64,000 bases of DNA from contig CM059623.1 of the NCBI GenBank assembly GCA_030435675.1, forward strand, positions 9,574,012 through 9,638,011, written 5' to 3'. A program made the position numbers and the translations under genes. The DNA is from Steinernema hermaphroditum (Eukaryota > Nematoda > Chromadorea > Rhabditida > Steinernematidae). The notes under the pieces are model-generated. The model was not told the DNA's origin and did no database searches. It was given only the letters and a program-made list of their open reading frames with translations. Every line of letters starts with the position of its first letter. Positions within the stretch are counted from its first letter, which is position 1. Below, piece after piece: positions 49,131 to 59,995 of this stretch.

Positions 49131-49612
49131 CTTTGACAGACTGTATTTTCGAAAGAACTGTGGCTGACAACCACCAAAACCACTAGGAATGGCGCGCGAT
49201 TGCTACTGCGGTGGCGCGTGAGATGAGCCACATTCAAAATCGGGATTTTGAGACCACACACGTGGAAGAATTTCGAATTTTGCGGAAGACATGTCCCTCT
49301 TTTTTCGTTTCCATTTTGCTGAAAGTCTGGTGCATGGTTCGACGTTTCCGCCAAACGCCTTTGGTCGGTCAACCTATCGCTTATGGAGTCCTGTTGGGCC
49401 AGAAAGGTTCCTGAGACATTCGAGTATCACACATTTTAGCTGCTTTTCGTCGATAAATGGTTGCATTTTTGCGAAAACCATCACTTGGTCTGTTTCACCT
49501 CCCTTTCAGGGTGCTGTACACGTCGCAGATCATTAGTTCTTTCCACAAATTTATCCTCTCTTGAGTGAGAAACTACTAACTGAAGGATACGTTTCCAGTT
49601 TATTAGTGTTCT
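49131..49612. other. Intergenic region
   Basis: Between the Nup85 upstream array and the 3' end of the first SDR gene. Short open frames on both strands lack coding bias. I see nothing else. Confidence 0.45.
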
Positions 49613-50580
49613 TCACAAATTCGAATCGGGAGTTCCCACCATCAGCCCTCCGTCAACCACCAACGTAGTTCCGCAGACGTAGGATGCTTCTTCGCTGGCT
49701 AAGAAGGACACTGCGTTGGCGATCTCGACGGTGGTCCCTGTTCGTCCGAGTGGGACGTGTCTTCTGCAGGACTCGTTCGTTTTCTAGAAACGGTACAAGC
49801 TCTTGTAAGCGACGTTTCCTTACCCTTTGACACTCGTCCAAAGGCATCCTGTAGATGTTGGTGGCCACGATTCCCGGCCTAGAAAGGATTTCCATTTGTA
49901 GAAGAGTGCCAAAACTCACGCAATGTTATTCATCCGAATGCCTCTCTTCGCCAACTTGGGAGCCTCGTATTTCATGTAGTTCTCGAGGGCGGCTTTGGTC
50001 ATCGCGTAGTAGGTGGGAATGTAGATGACGGAGACGTTCCTGATGGCCGCTATGCTGCAGGTGTTGACAATGGCGCCTTTGGTCTTTTCCAAGAAGGGAA
50101 TGGCCAGATTGTTGATGCGAATGATGCTGAGAAGGTGGAGATGAAAGTGAGGGGAGAAGAGAGGAAGCACCTCTTCATGTTGATATCGAAAAGGAAGCTG
50201 AAGTTCTCCTCTGAGTCCATGGGGACTCCTCCTTTGCCGGCGCAGCCAGCGTTGTTGATCACTACGTCGATTTGGCCCCATTTTGTTAGAGTCTCGTTTA
50301 CAAGCCGTTCAGCGACTTTTGGGTCGATTAGATTGCCAGGAACGATGAGAATACGATCAGAACTGATGTTTTGCTCCAGCAACAGATGATGAGTTTCCTA
50401 AAACATACGAGAAGAATCCAATGGATGTCATATAGACCCTACCTCGCATTCCTCCTCTGTGAGACCGTGAACGGTCACATTGGCGCCTTGTTGAGCTAGC
50501 AGCAACACGACAGCCTGACCAATACCAGAACTCGATCCCGTCACGATGGCGACCTTCCTTGCAAACTTTCCAGCGGACAT
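49613..50580 (-). CDS. Classical short-chain dehydrogenase/reductase (copy A)
   Basis: An NAD(P)-dependent oxidoreductase of the classical SDR fold; the substrate cannot be told from sequence. It starts [20 protein letters not shown] with the glycine-rich cofactor motif TGxxxGIG. Next come INNAG and the catalytic set Ser-Tyr-x3-Lys (VNTCSIAA ... [12 protein letters not shown]), then the [15 protein letters not shown] segment. It ends [20 protein letters not shown] plus a short tail, so the family C-terminus is complete. There are five exons with ~45-60 nt introns. It is the most divergent of the four tandem copies, with a longer loop before the catalytic Tyr ([14 protein letters not shown]). 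No signal peptide. Confidence 0.92.
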
Positions 50581-50771
50581 CCTCCAGCGAACACTCTTAG
50601 GAACCACGGCGAACGATCGCAACACAACGTCTTTAAGCGGACGACCTTGTCCTTTTTATCAAAACCGGTACGCCACTTCCACTTCCTTTTTTTTGTCTGT
50701 ATCTCTTGGAGGGTGTTGATAAGGAAGCGCACAGGAAGCGCTCAAGGCTGGAAAAGTGTCCAACTGGTGGA

Positions 50772-51170
50772 TCAGCAGTTGATCTTCTGTTCCTTAAGCA
50801 GTTGATTTTTTAAAAGCATTAATGACTTTTGTGACAAAGCGAACGAAATAAATGCAATTCGTTGCCTACAGACTACAAATGGAACATTTCCACTTGGATT
50901 GTGGCTGAGGCGTGCATCGAGTGAATAAAAAATATGTTTACCAGTTGTGCCCATGATAAAGATGTGCTGTGCTGCAATATTTGCAATGACTTTCTTTCTC
51001 TGTGGACTTTTACAGCTGTGGGCGAAGTACAAGAGTTCAGAACAGATGGTTTTTGCAGATAAGGGCAAAAACGTTTCCATCTGCTCGTAGGCAGCTAGGG
51101 TTTCTTCCTCATATGACAAAAAGCTGTTTATGGCTGTGGACCACTGTTGACCTGCAATGCTATCCTGCAC
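50772..51170 (-). other. Open frame between SDR copies A and B, doubtful exon
   Basis: A 132-codon frame has no ATG (it begins at GTG) but follows an acceptor-like tatagtgcag. It contains protein-like sequence (NSFLSYEEETLAAYEQMETF, CKSPQRKKVIANIAAQHIF) up to a donor-like gtaaac at about 50940. It could be one exon of a small or decayed gene. Neighbouring exons were not found. Confidence 0.22.
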
Positions 51171-51295
51171 TATAAAACTGTGATGTTGGCAACAGAAGTG
51201 ACTTAATGGGGAATCGTTTATTGGCCTTCTTATTTGTGCCTATATAAATGTTCATAATGTCGTGACATTTATTGTATGCTGAGTAGGCGTGCACC

Positions 51296-52291
51296 CTACT
51301 TCCCAAGAAGTCCACCGCCGTCGACAACGAAAGTCGTCCCACAAACGTAGGACGCTTCTTCGCTCGCCAAGAAGGCGACAACGTTGGCCATCTCCCTTGG
51401 AGTACCCGTACATCCAAGTGGAATATCTCTCTCAGAACACTCCTTAGCCATCTGAAACGGCGCTAAAGGGATCGTTCTAAGCCTGGCATTACTTGTTGGA
51501 ACCACTCGTGTGAGAATCCGACCCTCGCTTTGATGTTCGTGCAGACTAATCCAGGCCTGGAAGGCGGCAGATGACAGTAGGAGTCAGATGGCTAGTGGAA
51601 AACTAACGCGATGTTATTCATCCGAATGCCCTTTTCGGCCAGTCCAGGCGCCTCGTATCTGACATAGTGATCCAAAGCCGCCTTCGACATGGCGTAGAAG
51701 GTTGGCGCTCCGTTGATTCGCTTCAGAGCTGTGATGCTGCACGTGTTCACGATCGATCCCTTTGTCTTCTCCAGATAGGGAATGGCGAGTTTGTTGATGC
51801 GGGCGATTCTAAATTTACTACTCTATATGCGCATATTATTGAATGAAAGCAACAAGTAGATGAATATGAGGAATATGAGGAACCTACGCCTTTACATTTA
51901 CGGTGAAAGTGAAATCGAAGTTCTCTTCTGAGTCTAGGGGCACTCCAGGCTTCGAATCGACTCCAGCGTTGTTGACAACGACGTCCAGTTTCCCCCACTT
52001 CTCCACGGTTCTGTTGACGAGTTCTTCGGCGATCATTGGGTTGGCCAAGTTCCCTGAGATCGCCAGAATGCGCTCGGAGTTGAAACCACTCTCAAGCAGC
52101 GATTTGTTGGCGGTCTAGGCATACCGTAGATAAGTACACAAGGACCTATGGCCCACTTCAAGTTCGTCTCTATCGAGACCGTGGATGGTAACGTTGGCCC
52201 CTCTCTCAGCGAAAAGAAGAGCGATTCCTTGGCCAATTCCAGAGCTCGATCCGGTCACGATCACTACTTTTCCGCCAAAGTTGTGGGACAT
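51296..52291 (-). CDS. Classical short-chain dehydrogenase/reductase (copy B)
   Basis: Second member of the tandem SDR array. The start [20 protein letters not shown] was chosen over an in-frame GTG two codons upstream. The cofactor motif [12 protein letters not shown] (in [19 protein letters not shown] context) and the catalytic residues in VNTCSITALKRINGAPTFYA, then MSKAAL, are intact. It ends VCGTTFVVDGGGLLGK. Its catalytic region ([20 protein letters not shown]) is nearly the same as in copy D, so B and D share more recent ancestry there than either shares with A. About five exons with short introns. Cytosolic; substrate unknown. Confidence 0.92.
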
Positions 52292-53211
52292 CTTCACGAG
52301 AGGAAAAGCAAAATGACTCTAACGAGAATGAGAACGAGCAGCTCTAATCGAATCAGATTTTATCGGACTTGTTGTTATGTCTGTTGGGGTCATGGTCGAC
52401 GGAGAGAGCGTGTTTTTGTTCCTTGATTCCATTATGTTTCTGCTTAGAAATACTTAACCCTATGACGAAGTAACTGACGAAGCTACTCAGTGTTTCTATT
52501 CTTTTTTAGAGCACCAGTATCCAGAAATACAGCAGAGACAATATAAATAAGTAGGAAAAAGTGTTCGAGTGCCAACTTACCGTCACGTTGTCAACAAAAA
52601 CGAAGATACTGTAAAGAAACCCACTAATGGCGTTTTTCATGACTCCGAAAGACCAACTCATCAAATTGAAAGGACTTCGGATGAACTGAAGTTCGTTGGG
52701 ATGATGTTTCCGGATTTGATCCGGATAGACGTTGGGATAATTTGAATGTCCATTGCATTCTTCCTGATGTTTGAGCACTAATCTGTCCTGACGATCATTT
52801 TTCTGGCACTGGTATGGGCTTCGTATGGTATTAATTGTGTGATGGAGATCACTGTCTTCAACCACGTGTGTCGGTCTAAGCTACCGGATGCAGTCATCGT
52901 CATTTATTGTAATATGAGCAAATCTCAAAAAGATGGTCCCGCCGGATCAGCATGTATTGTTAACGGGGACCGATACAGATAACGGATAATGACACCAATC
53001 GCTCTTCATTCTTTACGTCTGCGGATAGCTCTAGAAAACCTCTTATTCCGTCAAATGGTGCAGACGGCCAAATTAAAATCTTGGATTGAAAAAGAAACAG
53101 TCCACAAAATGTATCGTTGGATTGTTTATCTCACCGACAGCCACTGTATTATAAGAATTCTCAAGCACTACTGAAGTTACACACATTTTTCCACAAGAAT
53201 CTCATGCTTTT
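52292..53211. other. Intergenic region between SDR copies B and C
   Basis: A 119-codon minus-strand frame at 52506-52865 contains a hydrophobic stretch (FSYLFILSLLYFWILVL) but has no clear splice context. I do not call it a gene. Nothing else is seen. Confidence 0.4.
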
Positions 53212-54156
53212 CCCAGCAACATTCCTCCATCAACGAGCAGAGTCGTTCCACACACATACGACGCTTCATCGCTGGCCAAGAAGGCGACAGCGTTGGCCAT
53301 GTCCTTTGGAAGCCCCGGACGTCCGAGAGGAACGTTACTTTCGCAGAATTCTCTTGCAAACTGCAAAATATCAGAACACATTAGATGATTAACCGTAGCG
53401 GTACCTTGTCCGACTCTTCCTGGCTCATCCCGACTCTAGTTTTAATTTTTGTCAACGTTGCTCCGGGCCTAAAATTCTTTATTTGTGATGGGGCAATAGA
53501 GCTCACGCGATGTTGTTCATCCTGATGCCTTTCTCTGCCAGCTGCGGAGCTTCGTATCTGACGAAATGGTTCAAGGCGGCCTTCGACATTCCGTAGAAGG
53601 TGGTCACGTCACGTCCTCGGGTCATGGCGGCGATGCTGCAGTTGTTGACGATACTTCCCTTCGTCTTTTCGAGGAAGGGCGTCGCAAGTTTTGTCAAGCG
53701 AACGATCCTAAGGCGAATGTGTGGAAACATTCCATGCTGGATGTGACATACGCCTTCACATTGACACCAAAGGTGAAGTCGAAGTTTTCTTCGGAGTCAA
53801 AGGGAACTCCAGGTTTCGCATACATTCCGGCATTGTTGACGAGAATGTCGATTTTGCCCCATTTGTCGACGGTCTGATAGACCAGGTTCTGTGAGGTTTT
53901 CGGCTCAAGAAGATCGCCTCCAACCACGAGAATTCTTTCCTCACTGATTCCGCTCTCCAGCATCGTCTTATGAGTCTCCTGGACACCGTTTTCGCACTTG
54001 AATTAGTAGAGCACGTACCTTGAGTTCGTCCAAGTCCAGTCCATGGATGGTGACGTTGGCACCTTGTTGGCCGAAGAGAAGAGCGATTCCTTGTCCGATT
54101 CCGGAGCTCGATCCCGTCACGATCACTACTTTCCCAGCGAATTTCTGGTCACACAT
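53212..54156 (-). CDS. Classical short-chain dehydrogenase/reductase (copy C)
   Basis: Third tandem SDR. It starts [20 protein letters not shown], a first exon nearly identical to copy D, and ends [10 protein letters not shown], again almost matching D. It has [28 protein letters not shown], and the Ser-Tyr-Lys set in [20 protein letters not shown], then MSKAAL. The loop before the catalytic Tyr (TRGRDVT) differs from B and D, so substrate pockets may have diverged. A probable spliced-leader acceptor (atctttag) lies 14 nt before the ATG. Five exons with short introns. No frame damage. Confidence 0.93.
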
Positions 54157-54697
54157 GTTTACAAGAGCCTAAAGATGCTGTCAATGCACAGGGAGAGTTG
54201 CTTAAATGCGCAAGCATGCAAGATAAAATCACGTCTTATCAGATGCCCCTCAAAATACATTGGTAATCGATGATGACCACGTTGATAAAAAATCGAAATT
54301 CACATGCATCGCCACCATGAGTGGCTGCTTAAACGTGGTCTGACACAAAGTCTGACACTTTATAACCAACAGTGTGGCTGTCGCAACCAACGACGCAACG
54401 AATGTCGTCCTCCTTTTGTGTTTGCAAGAGCCGTCTGCACAACCATCAATGGAATCTTCCAGAAGACCGTCTACTGTCCATACAGAACCTTTGAAAACCA
54501 TCATCCGGTCATTTTTGTCTGCGTACCACCTGCGGGTCAGTCGTCTTGTGTAGTAATGTTGGAACACTCTAAAATGTTGAAAAAAGTCTACATATGTCCC
54601 CTGACTAATCTGATCAAAAAACTCATTGCCGATTACAGAGATGTTTATCCAATTTATATTCCCCATACAATCGAAGACACATGATAGCTTTAACTCT
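54157..54697. other. Intergenic region between SDR copies C and D, with a short dispersed similarity
   Basis: Positions 54425-54475 (agccgtctgcacaaccatca) resemble 21412-21460 in the receptor's first intron (agcggtctgcacaagcatca), suggesting a dispersed repeat. A minus-strand open frame here is not supported as a gene. Confidence 0.4.
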
Positions 54698-55649
54698 CTA
54701 GGCTCTTCCCAGCAACATTCCTCCATCAACGAGCAGAGTCGTTCCGCACACATACGACGCTTCATCGCTGGCCAAGAAGGCGACTGCCTGGGCCATGTCC
54801 TTTGGAAGCCCCGGACGTCCGAGGGGAACGCTAGTGTCGCAGAATTTTTTGGCCAACTGTAGTGTATAACTCCTAGAATTAGACGATCTACTTACCTTGT
54901 CGCTCTCCTCCTGACTGAATCCAATTCGAATTCTGATATTTGTCAGAGTGATTCCAGGCCTAAAATCGTCATGAATCTCCGTCTTGTAAACACCTTACGC
55001 GATGTTGTTCATCCGTATGCCTTTCTCGGCCAGTCCAGGCGCCTCGTATCTGACATAGTGGTCTAAAGCCGCCTTGGACATGGCGTAGAAGGTTGGCACG
55101 TTATGCATTCTTGCCAAGGCTGTGACGCTGCACGTGTTGACTATCGCTCCTTTTGTCTTCTCGAGGTAGGGAACGGCGAGTTTGTTGATGCGGACGATTC
55201 TAGAGCCATATTCCGTGATAACTGAACAAGGTTTCTGCCCACTGTTTCACGTTTACGCCAAAGGTGAAGTCGAAGTTTTCCTCCGAATCCAATGCAACTC
55301 CCGGCTTGGAATCCACGCCGGCGTTGTTGACCAGAATGTCGATCTTGCCCCACTTGGAAATCGTCTCTTCGATCAGTTTTTCGCAGATTATAGGATCAAG
55401 AAGATCGCCGGAAACCATTAGAATCCTCTCAGCCGTGATTCCCTCATCCAGCATCACTTTTTGGGTTTCCTGAAAGTCGGAAGAAGTCGCGGATTAGAGA
55501 AGCAAACCCACTTTGACCTCATCTCCATCAAGGCCGTGGATGGTGACGTTGGCGCCTTGTTGGCCGAAGAGGAGAGCGATTCCTTGTCCGATTCCGGAGC
55601 TCGATCCCGTCACGATCACTACCTTTCCAGCAAATTTCTGGTCACACAT
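54698..55649 (-). CDS. Classical short-chain dehydrogenase/reductase (copy D)
   Basis: Fourth and most upstream copy of the array, with the same five-exon plan. It starts [20 protein letters not shown]. It carries [20 protein letters not shown] and the catalytic set [20 protein letters not shown], then MSKAAL. It ends [10 protein letters not shown]. Its two ends resemble copy C, while the catalytic region resembles copy B. That mosaic could reflect gene conversion between tandem copies. An acceptor (ttctag) lies just before the ATG. All cofactor and catalytic residues are intact. Confidence 0.93.
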
Positions 55650-55907
55650 TGTTCAGTGGCTAGAAGGCACTAGTGTTGAGGCAGAGAGTATGTAAGCAAA
55701 TGAGATAAGCATCTATGCCATCGCCGATATGTTTTTTCTGTGTTTTATCAGATGAAGATCTATGATAAACATTCTTTCACTTAGGTGTAGGCAGTTTGTG
55801 TTTGCGATCTTAACCAGTTTATGGCATGACTGCGAGTTTCTGACTGATAGCTATTTATTTATAGAAAGACACCACCCAACAATAGTGACCTATTCAAAAC
55901 AGTAGAA

Positions 55908-57212
55908 GCTACCTCGTACAGCCTTCTGGCAGAAAACACTTCACGGCCTTCTTCGCCTCTTCACTTGTAATTTTCGTTTTGTTGTAGAAAGACTTCGGCG
56001 ACGCGTTCCACCAAAAAACGCTACTCTGGACATCCGTGGTCCAATCGCCATAATCAGCCTAAGTCCGTATGCATAAATGACTTTCAGATTAAACTCACCT
56101 TCAAAAGCTCGAGTACATTGCAGGGAACGAACATCAGTCTTCCCAGGAGATCTCCAGTGCAGACCTCTTTGACTTCGGGATAGGCAAAGATGAATTTCTC
56201 ATTGTTGTCCAAGTCAAATCCACCCAAAAAAGAATGCCGAGAACTCGGCGATGAGTACAGTGCGAACAGATCGATTTTTATGCCGTCGGCATAGACGCTG
56301 ATTTCGAACCGATCTGAAGGCTGAAAGTCGACAATAATCAGAGGGGGAGGGACTGCACTACCGTTCCCATGATCCAGTAGAGCTCGAATTTGGGGAATGA
56401 CTTTAATTTCTCCAACAAATTGGCGTTATACTCCGATGAAGACATTGCGAAGTCGAAGTCCGTCGTGTGAGTGATTATGGAGCACTCGCGATACCATCCT
56501 GAGAGAGGCAGGCTTTCGAGATCTTTGGTTGACCACAGAGGTTCTTACCGAGGAGACTTCCAGCGAACAACATCGGCGTTATCCTCAGTCCCGCCATGAG
56601 ATCTCTGATCGCAGTAGCTCTCTCGATGAATTTCAGAGGAATCACTCTGCTCGTGAAAGGGCTCCTTGACATATCGATTCCGACACAATCGATAAACTTC
56701 GACTTCGCAAATTCCCACAGAAATTTGGAAATATCGCTCGGAATCGACACGTCAGCCCCTTCCATTTGTATCGATTTGACTTCAAACCGAAAACGATAAC
56801 AAACAATGTGAGCAGAATAGGCTTCGCCTAGTTTCTGATGGCGTGCTTCGTGCCATTTATGTGGAGAAGGAAGTAGTCCTTTTTGGGATCATCGACTCCT
56901 GTGTGGGCAACAAATCTCGAAGGGGCGGCTAAGCGCCGCGAACCGAAATCCACCACCTGTACTTTGGAGTTCGAGCATGACTTCTCCTTTTGGAGACATT
57001 CCAGATAGACTGTGTCGATGATGAGATATCTTAACGATCGAAGACGGTGATAACACAAGTCCGATTCCTTACCCTTTTAGAGGTGCTCTGTAGGTGACTG
57101 GTGGTACAAAATTTTGGTGCTGCACAGTCCTCCAGCAGATCGATAGCCATGTAAACAGGGAAGCAGCCACCAGAAAGAACACGAATAATAGTCGCCGCCG
57201 ATAGCAATACAT
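55908..57212 (-). CDS. LicD/fukutin-like nucleotidyltransferase-fold type II membrane protein, with apparent frameshift
   Basis: A member of the nematode fukutin-related (LicD-type) family, Golgi-type enzymes that transfer phospho-sugar groups. Exon 1 (57073-57212) encodes MYCYRRRLLFVFFLVAASLF, a short basic cytoplasmic end and signal anchor, giving type II topology. Exon 2 starts at 57029 after an unusual ttaag acceptor and encodes SRFVAHTGVDDPKKDYFLLH. The catalytic domain follows: ITPMLFAGSLLG, an intron, WYRECSIITHTTDFDFAM with the D-x-D metal motif, KIDLFALYSSPSSRHSF and a C-terminus CFLPEGCTR. Around 56830 the frame ends in TAG. The downstream coding frame (LGEAYSAHIVCYRFRFEVKS) is shifted by one base with no GT-AG intron to bridge it. 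This is either a sequence error in an A-run or a genuine inactivating mutation. Confidence 0.78.
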
Positions 57213-59908
57213 TGGCGAAAACAATTCGGCGATCGCAGTCGAATCACGGAATCGAGGAATTCCCGTTCGGCGACCGTGTTTATTGTATGCAGACGATCGA
57301 TTGGAAGAGCAATTTTGATTAGATTAGAAGCGATGGCGGCGTCGGCTAGTAGGGAGTCCACGTGGACAGAGTACACACATAGCCAAGTAGGTATCCGGAA
57401 GGAACATTCGTTTTCGTATCGAGGCTCTCCACATTCGCTCATTTTGTATTCAAGCATTTTTTATGTCCTGGCCATTGAGGAAACGCAATGCATACATCGG
57501 TCTCCTCCTTTCGCTCCACGTTCGCAACAGAGAGTTGCAAACAGATGGATCGGCTGGATCGTCGGCCGACTGTATTCGATAGGAATCACTATTAACCTAT
57601 CGACTGTTTCATGATCTTTGATTTGTATTCTTTGTTTTCTGTAGATTTTTCAGATTTCATCTTGAATTGCACTTTAAAAACGAGCCAGTATCCTTTTTTC
57701 GACGGCCAGCGATTCCGAAATGGTCACATACGCATAATTTTGAGCGGTCGTCGTTCTTAACGATCGCTCCAGAAGGAGTGGAGCGCAAGGGATAGATGAG
57801 ATCACCGATTCAAACTCTGATGCCGACTGCAGAAAGAGACCGACGACTACGGTGTGATACTGTGCCCTTTTCTGCTTATAAGACGTCGGTCAATACCGTT
57901 CATTCCGAAGATAAACGGTGTTTATGCATATCTCCAAGGGTAGCCCTGGACGATCCGACCATAAGATACACGGTAAGTATATATATGTATCTCACCAACT
58001 GGGCATCACTGCTGAGACGTCAAAGAAATGCGTAGTTTCCCCGAGTCAATCAACATTCACTTTTTAAACCAGCAGTGACCTGATGACTTCTAGCTTTTGC
58101 GTCAATCCTTCAAGTGCTCCGCAGTTGACATTCAGTATCAAGGCGCTTAAGAGCGCATAAGCACTCCGAAACGAATTAGCCGGTCGGGGGCCATTTGATA
58201 AAAATGGTTATTGATGACACGCGCTTTTGCCTTTTATATGAGTTCTGCCATCGTACATAACGCGCCATTTAACGACGCATTTATCTAGAGCTTCCTGTTT
58301 ATGCGTTTAGAGCTTCTTTGAGGAGTGTTCAGTTGCTGATCAACTCAGATATGATTGACCATTTGGAATTTTAGATACATTTTCATTTGTCTTTGTTCTT
58401 TCAAACTTATAGACTTACAAATACACAGTTGCGTCTATTTCTGGATCACATTTCCACTCACCAAAACAAATGCAACTTGCAGTCCCTTGCAGCGCCCTCC
58501 AGCGGACTCCGAACATCCATCTTCGGCCAAAAGCCCTTCGAAGCGCCTCTCATCGCTAATCCTCTCACGTCCCTAATTGATAACCCAACTTCCCCTGGGC
58601 GCCGCGGCGGCTCTCCTCGCTTGTCTCCATCGATTACGCTTCCGTCTTCGATCGCCTCCTCCGCCGCCGCGGCGCACGTGAAGAAGAACGCAACTTTACC
58701 CCCAGAAACAAAAAGTCACTTAGCGCACTATCGATCGAGATTCTTCCACCCGAAGCGCCGCCAACGCGACATCCCGAACAGCATTTGCATGCGCATCCTA
58801 AAAGCTGGAAGCTGTTTTTCGCGCTCATAATGGTAAACAAATCGGCGGAGCGGAGGGCTCGCGTCCCTAAGGCGCTTTGTCTTCGCGTTCCCAACGGGAA
58901 AAGCAGCGAAGGAAGCCGAGTGGGGCTAAGGGTGACAATTATCCCCACGGGCCAATCTGCGTACACTTTCCATATGCATGAAATAGGAGAAGCAGCGGTT
59001 TTGGTAGCGCTCGGTGCTGGGAAAGGGGCCGGGGGAGGGCCGAGTCGGAGGATGCGGACGACGACGAAAATATCGACCCCGAGAGTTGGAGTTGGAGCCG
59101 CGATGGCCAAGAACATCGTCGTGTGTGGCAACGACGTTGCCGTGACACACCTCTCGTCTTGTTTTGGCCTGAGGGCCGATGAATTATTTCAGTGTTGTTT
59201 TATCGCGTCTGCACGCGCCGAACGGAAGTGTTGACTTTGGCGATCTTGACCCGGCCGAGTGCCGAAAAAGTGGTGCGCGGTTAAGTCACTCATTTTCCTT
59301 CTGTTTCCACACGAACAACGAACTTAAATTTATAGAGTAATGACTAAAATAAAATTTTAGACCTTTAATTAATTAAATTATGGACTAAACCTCGCTGTTT
59401 TGTACGTCGCTATCAGCACGCCAGAGGTAAACGAGCAGAATTGAGAAAAAATTGTGAAAAGGTCTAGTTACCCGAGTAATTTATAAAAATATAAAATTTT
59501 ATTTATGAAAAGTATAAAAAGATAAATTGCTCGAACTCCGAAGATTGCCTAAAAAAATTGCTTATGTCCATTCTTAATTTCACGGTACCTTTTGAGTTAA
59601 TTGAATAATTTTCCTAATGGAGAATGAAAGCAGTGGAGTCTCATCGCATCTCAAAATTTAGAGCTGTCTGATATCTGATATCCAATGGTCTAAATGTATT
59701 TGTGGAAACTCGAAATAAAGACTGAAAGTGATTTTCAACGGCCAAAACTAGAGATGTTTGGTTTGAACGATCGAAAAAAAAGTGGAGTTTTGAAACATGC
59801 CCTTTTGAGTCCCGACTAAGGTGCGGCGACACTGCTTCCAATCCTTCAGGATAACTGTGTGCGATCTACGGGCTGTCCACGAAATATAGAAATAGAGTGC
59901 ACCTGCCA
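57213..59908. other. Intergenic region with a guanine-run tract
   Basis: About 2.7 kb upstream of the LicD-like gene. Open frames at 58387-58830 and 58785-59234 are GC-rich but have no ATG-proximal support or recognisable motif. A possible quadruplex (runs of 3, 4, 5 and 3 guanines, loops 3, 2, 1) lies at 59019-59038. Confidence 0.45.
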
Positions 59909-59995
59909 ATGGGTCAGTCATCGGGCAAATTGTGCGGATCCAATCCAAAAAATTATGGATTCGATAGGGCACTCCAGGATCGAGTCCACACTCAG
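59909..59995 (+). other. Possible first exon with N-myristoylation signal
   Basis: The ATG frame reads MGQSSGKLCGSNPKNYGFDR, ending CAG followed by gtatgt, a fair donor. MGQSSxK fits an N-myristoylation start. The best downstream acceptor (tttacag, ending 60217) does not continue the frame for long, so no full gene model emerges. Confidence 0.25.

Noticed and set aside
52506..52865. Hydrophobic minus-strand frame between SDR copies B and C
   Set aside because: Low-complexity AT-rich sequence, no start context and no splice sites.
58387..59234. GC-rich open frames upstream of the LicD-like gene
   Set aside because: Overlapping frames on both strands are equally long, as expected for GC-rich non-coding DNA.
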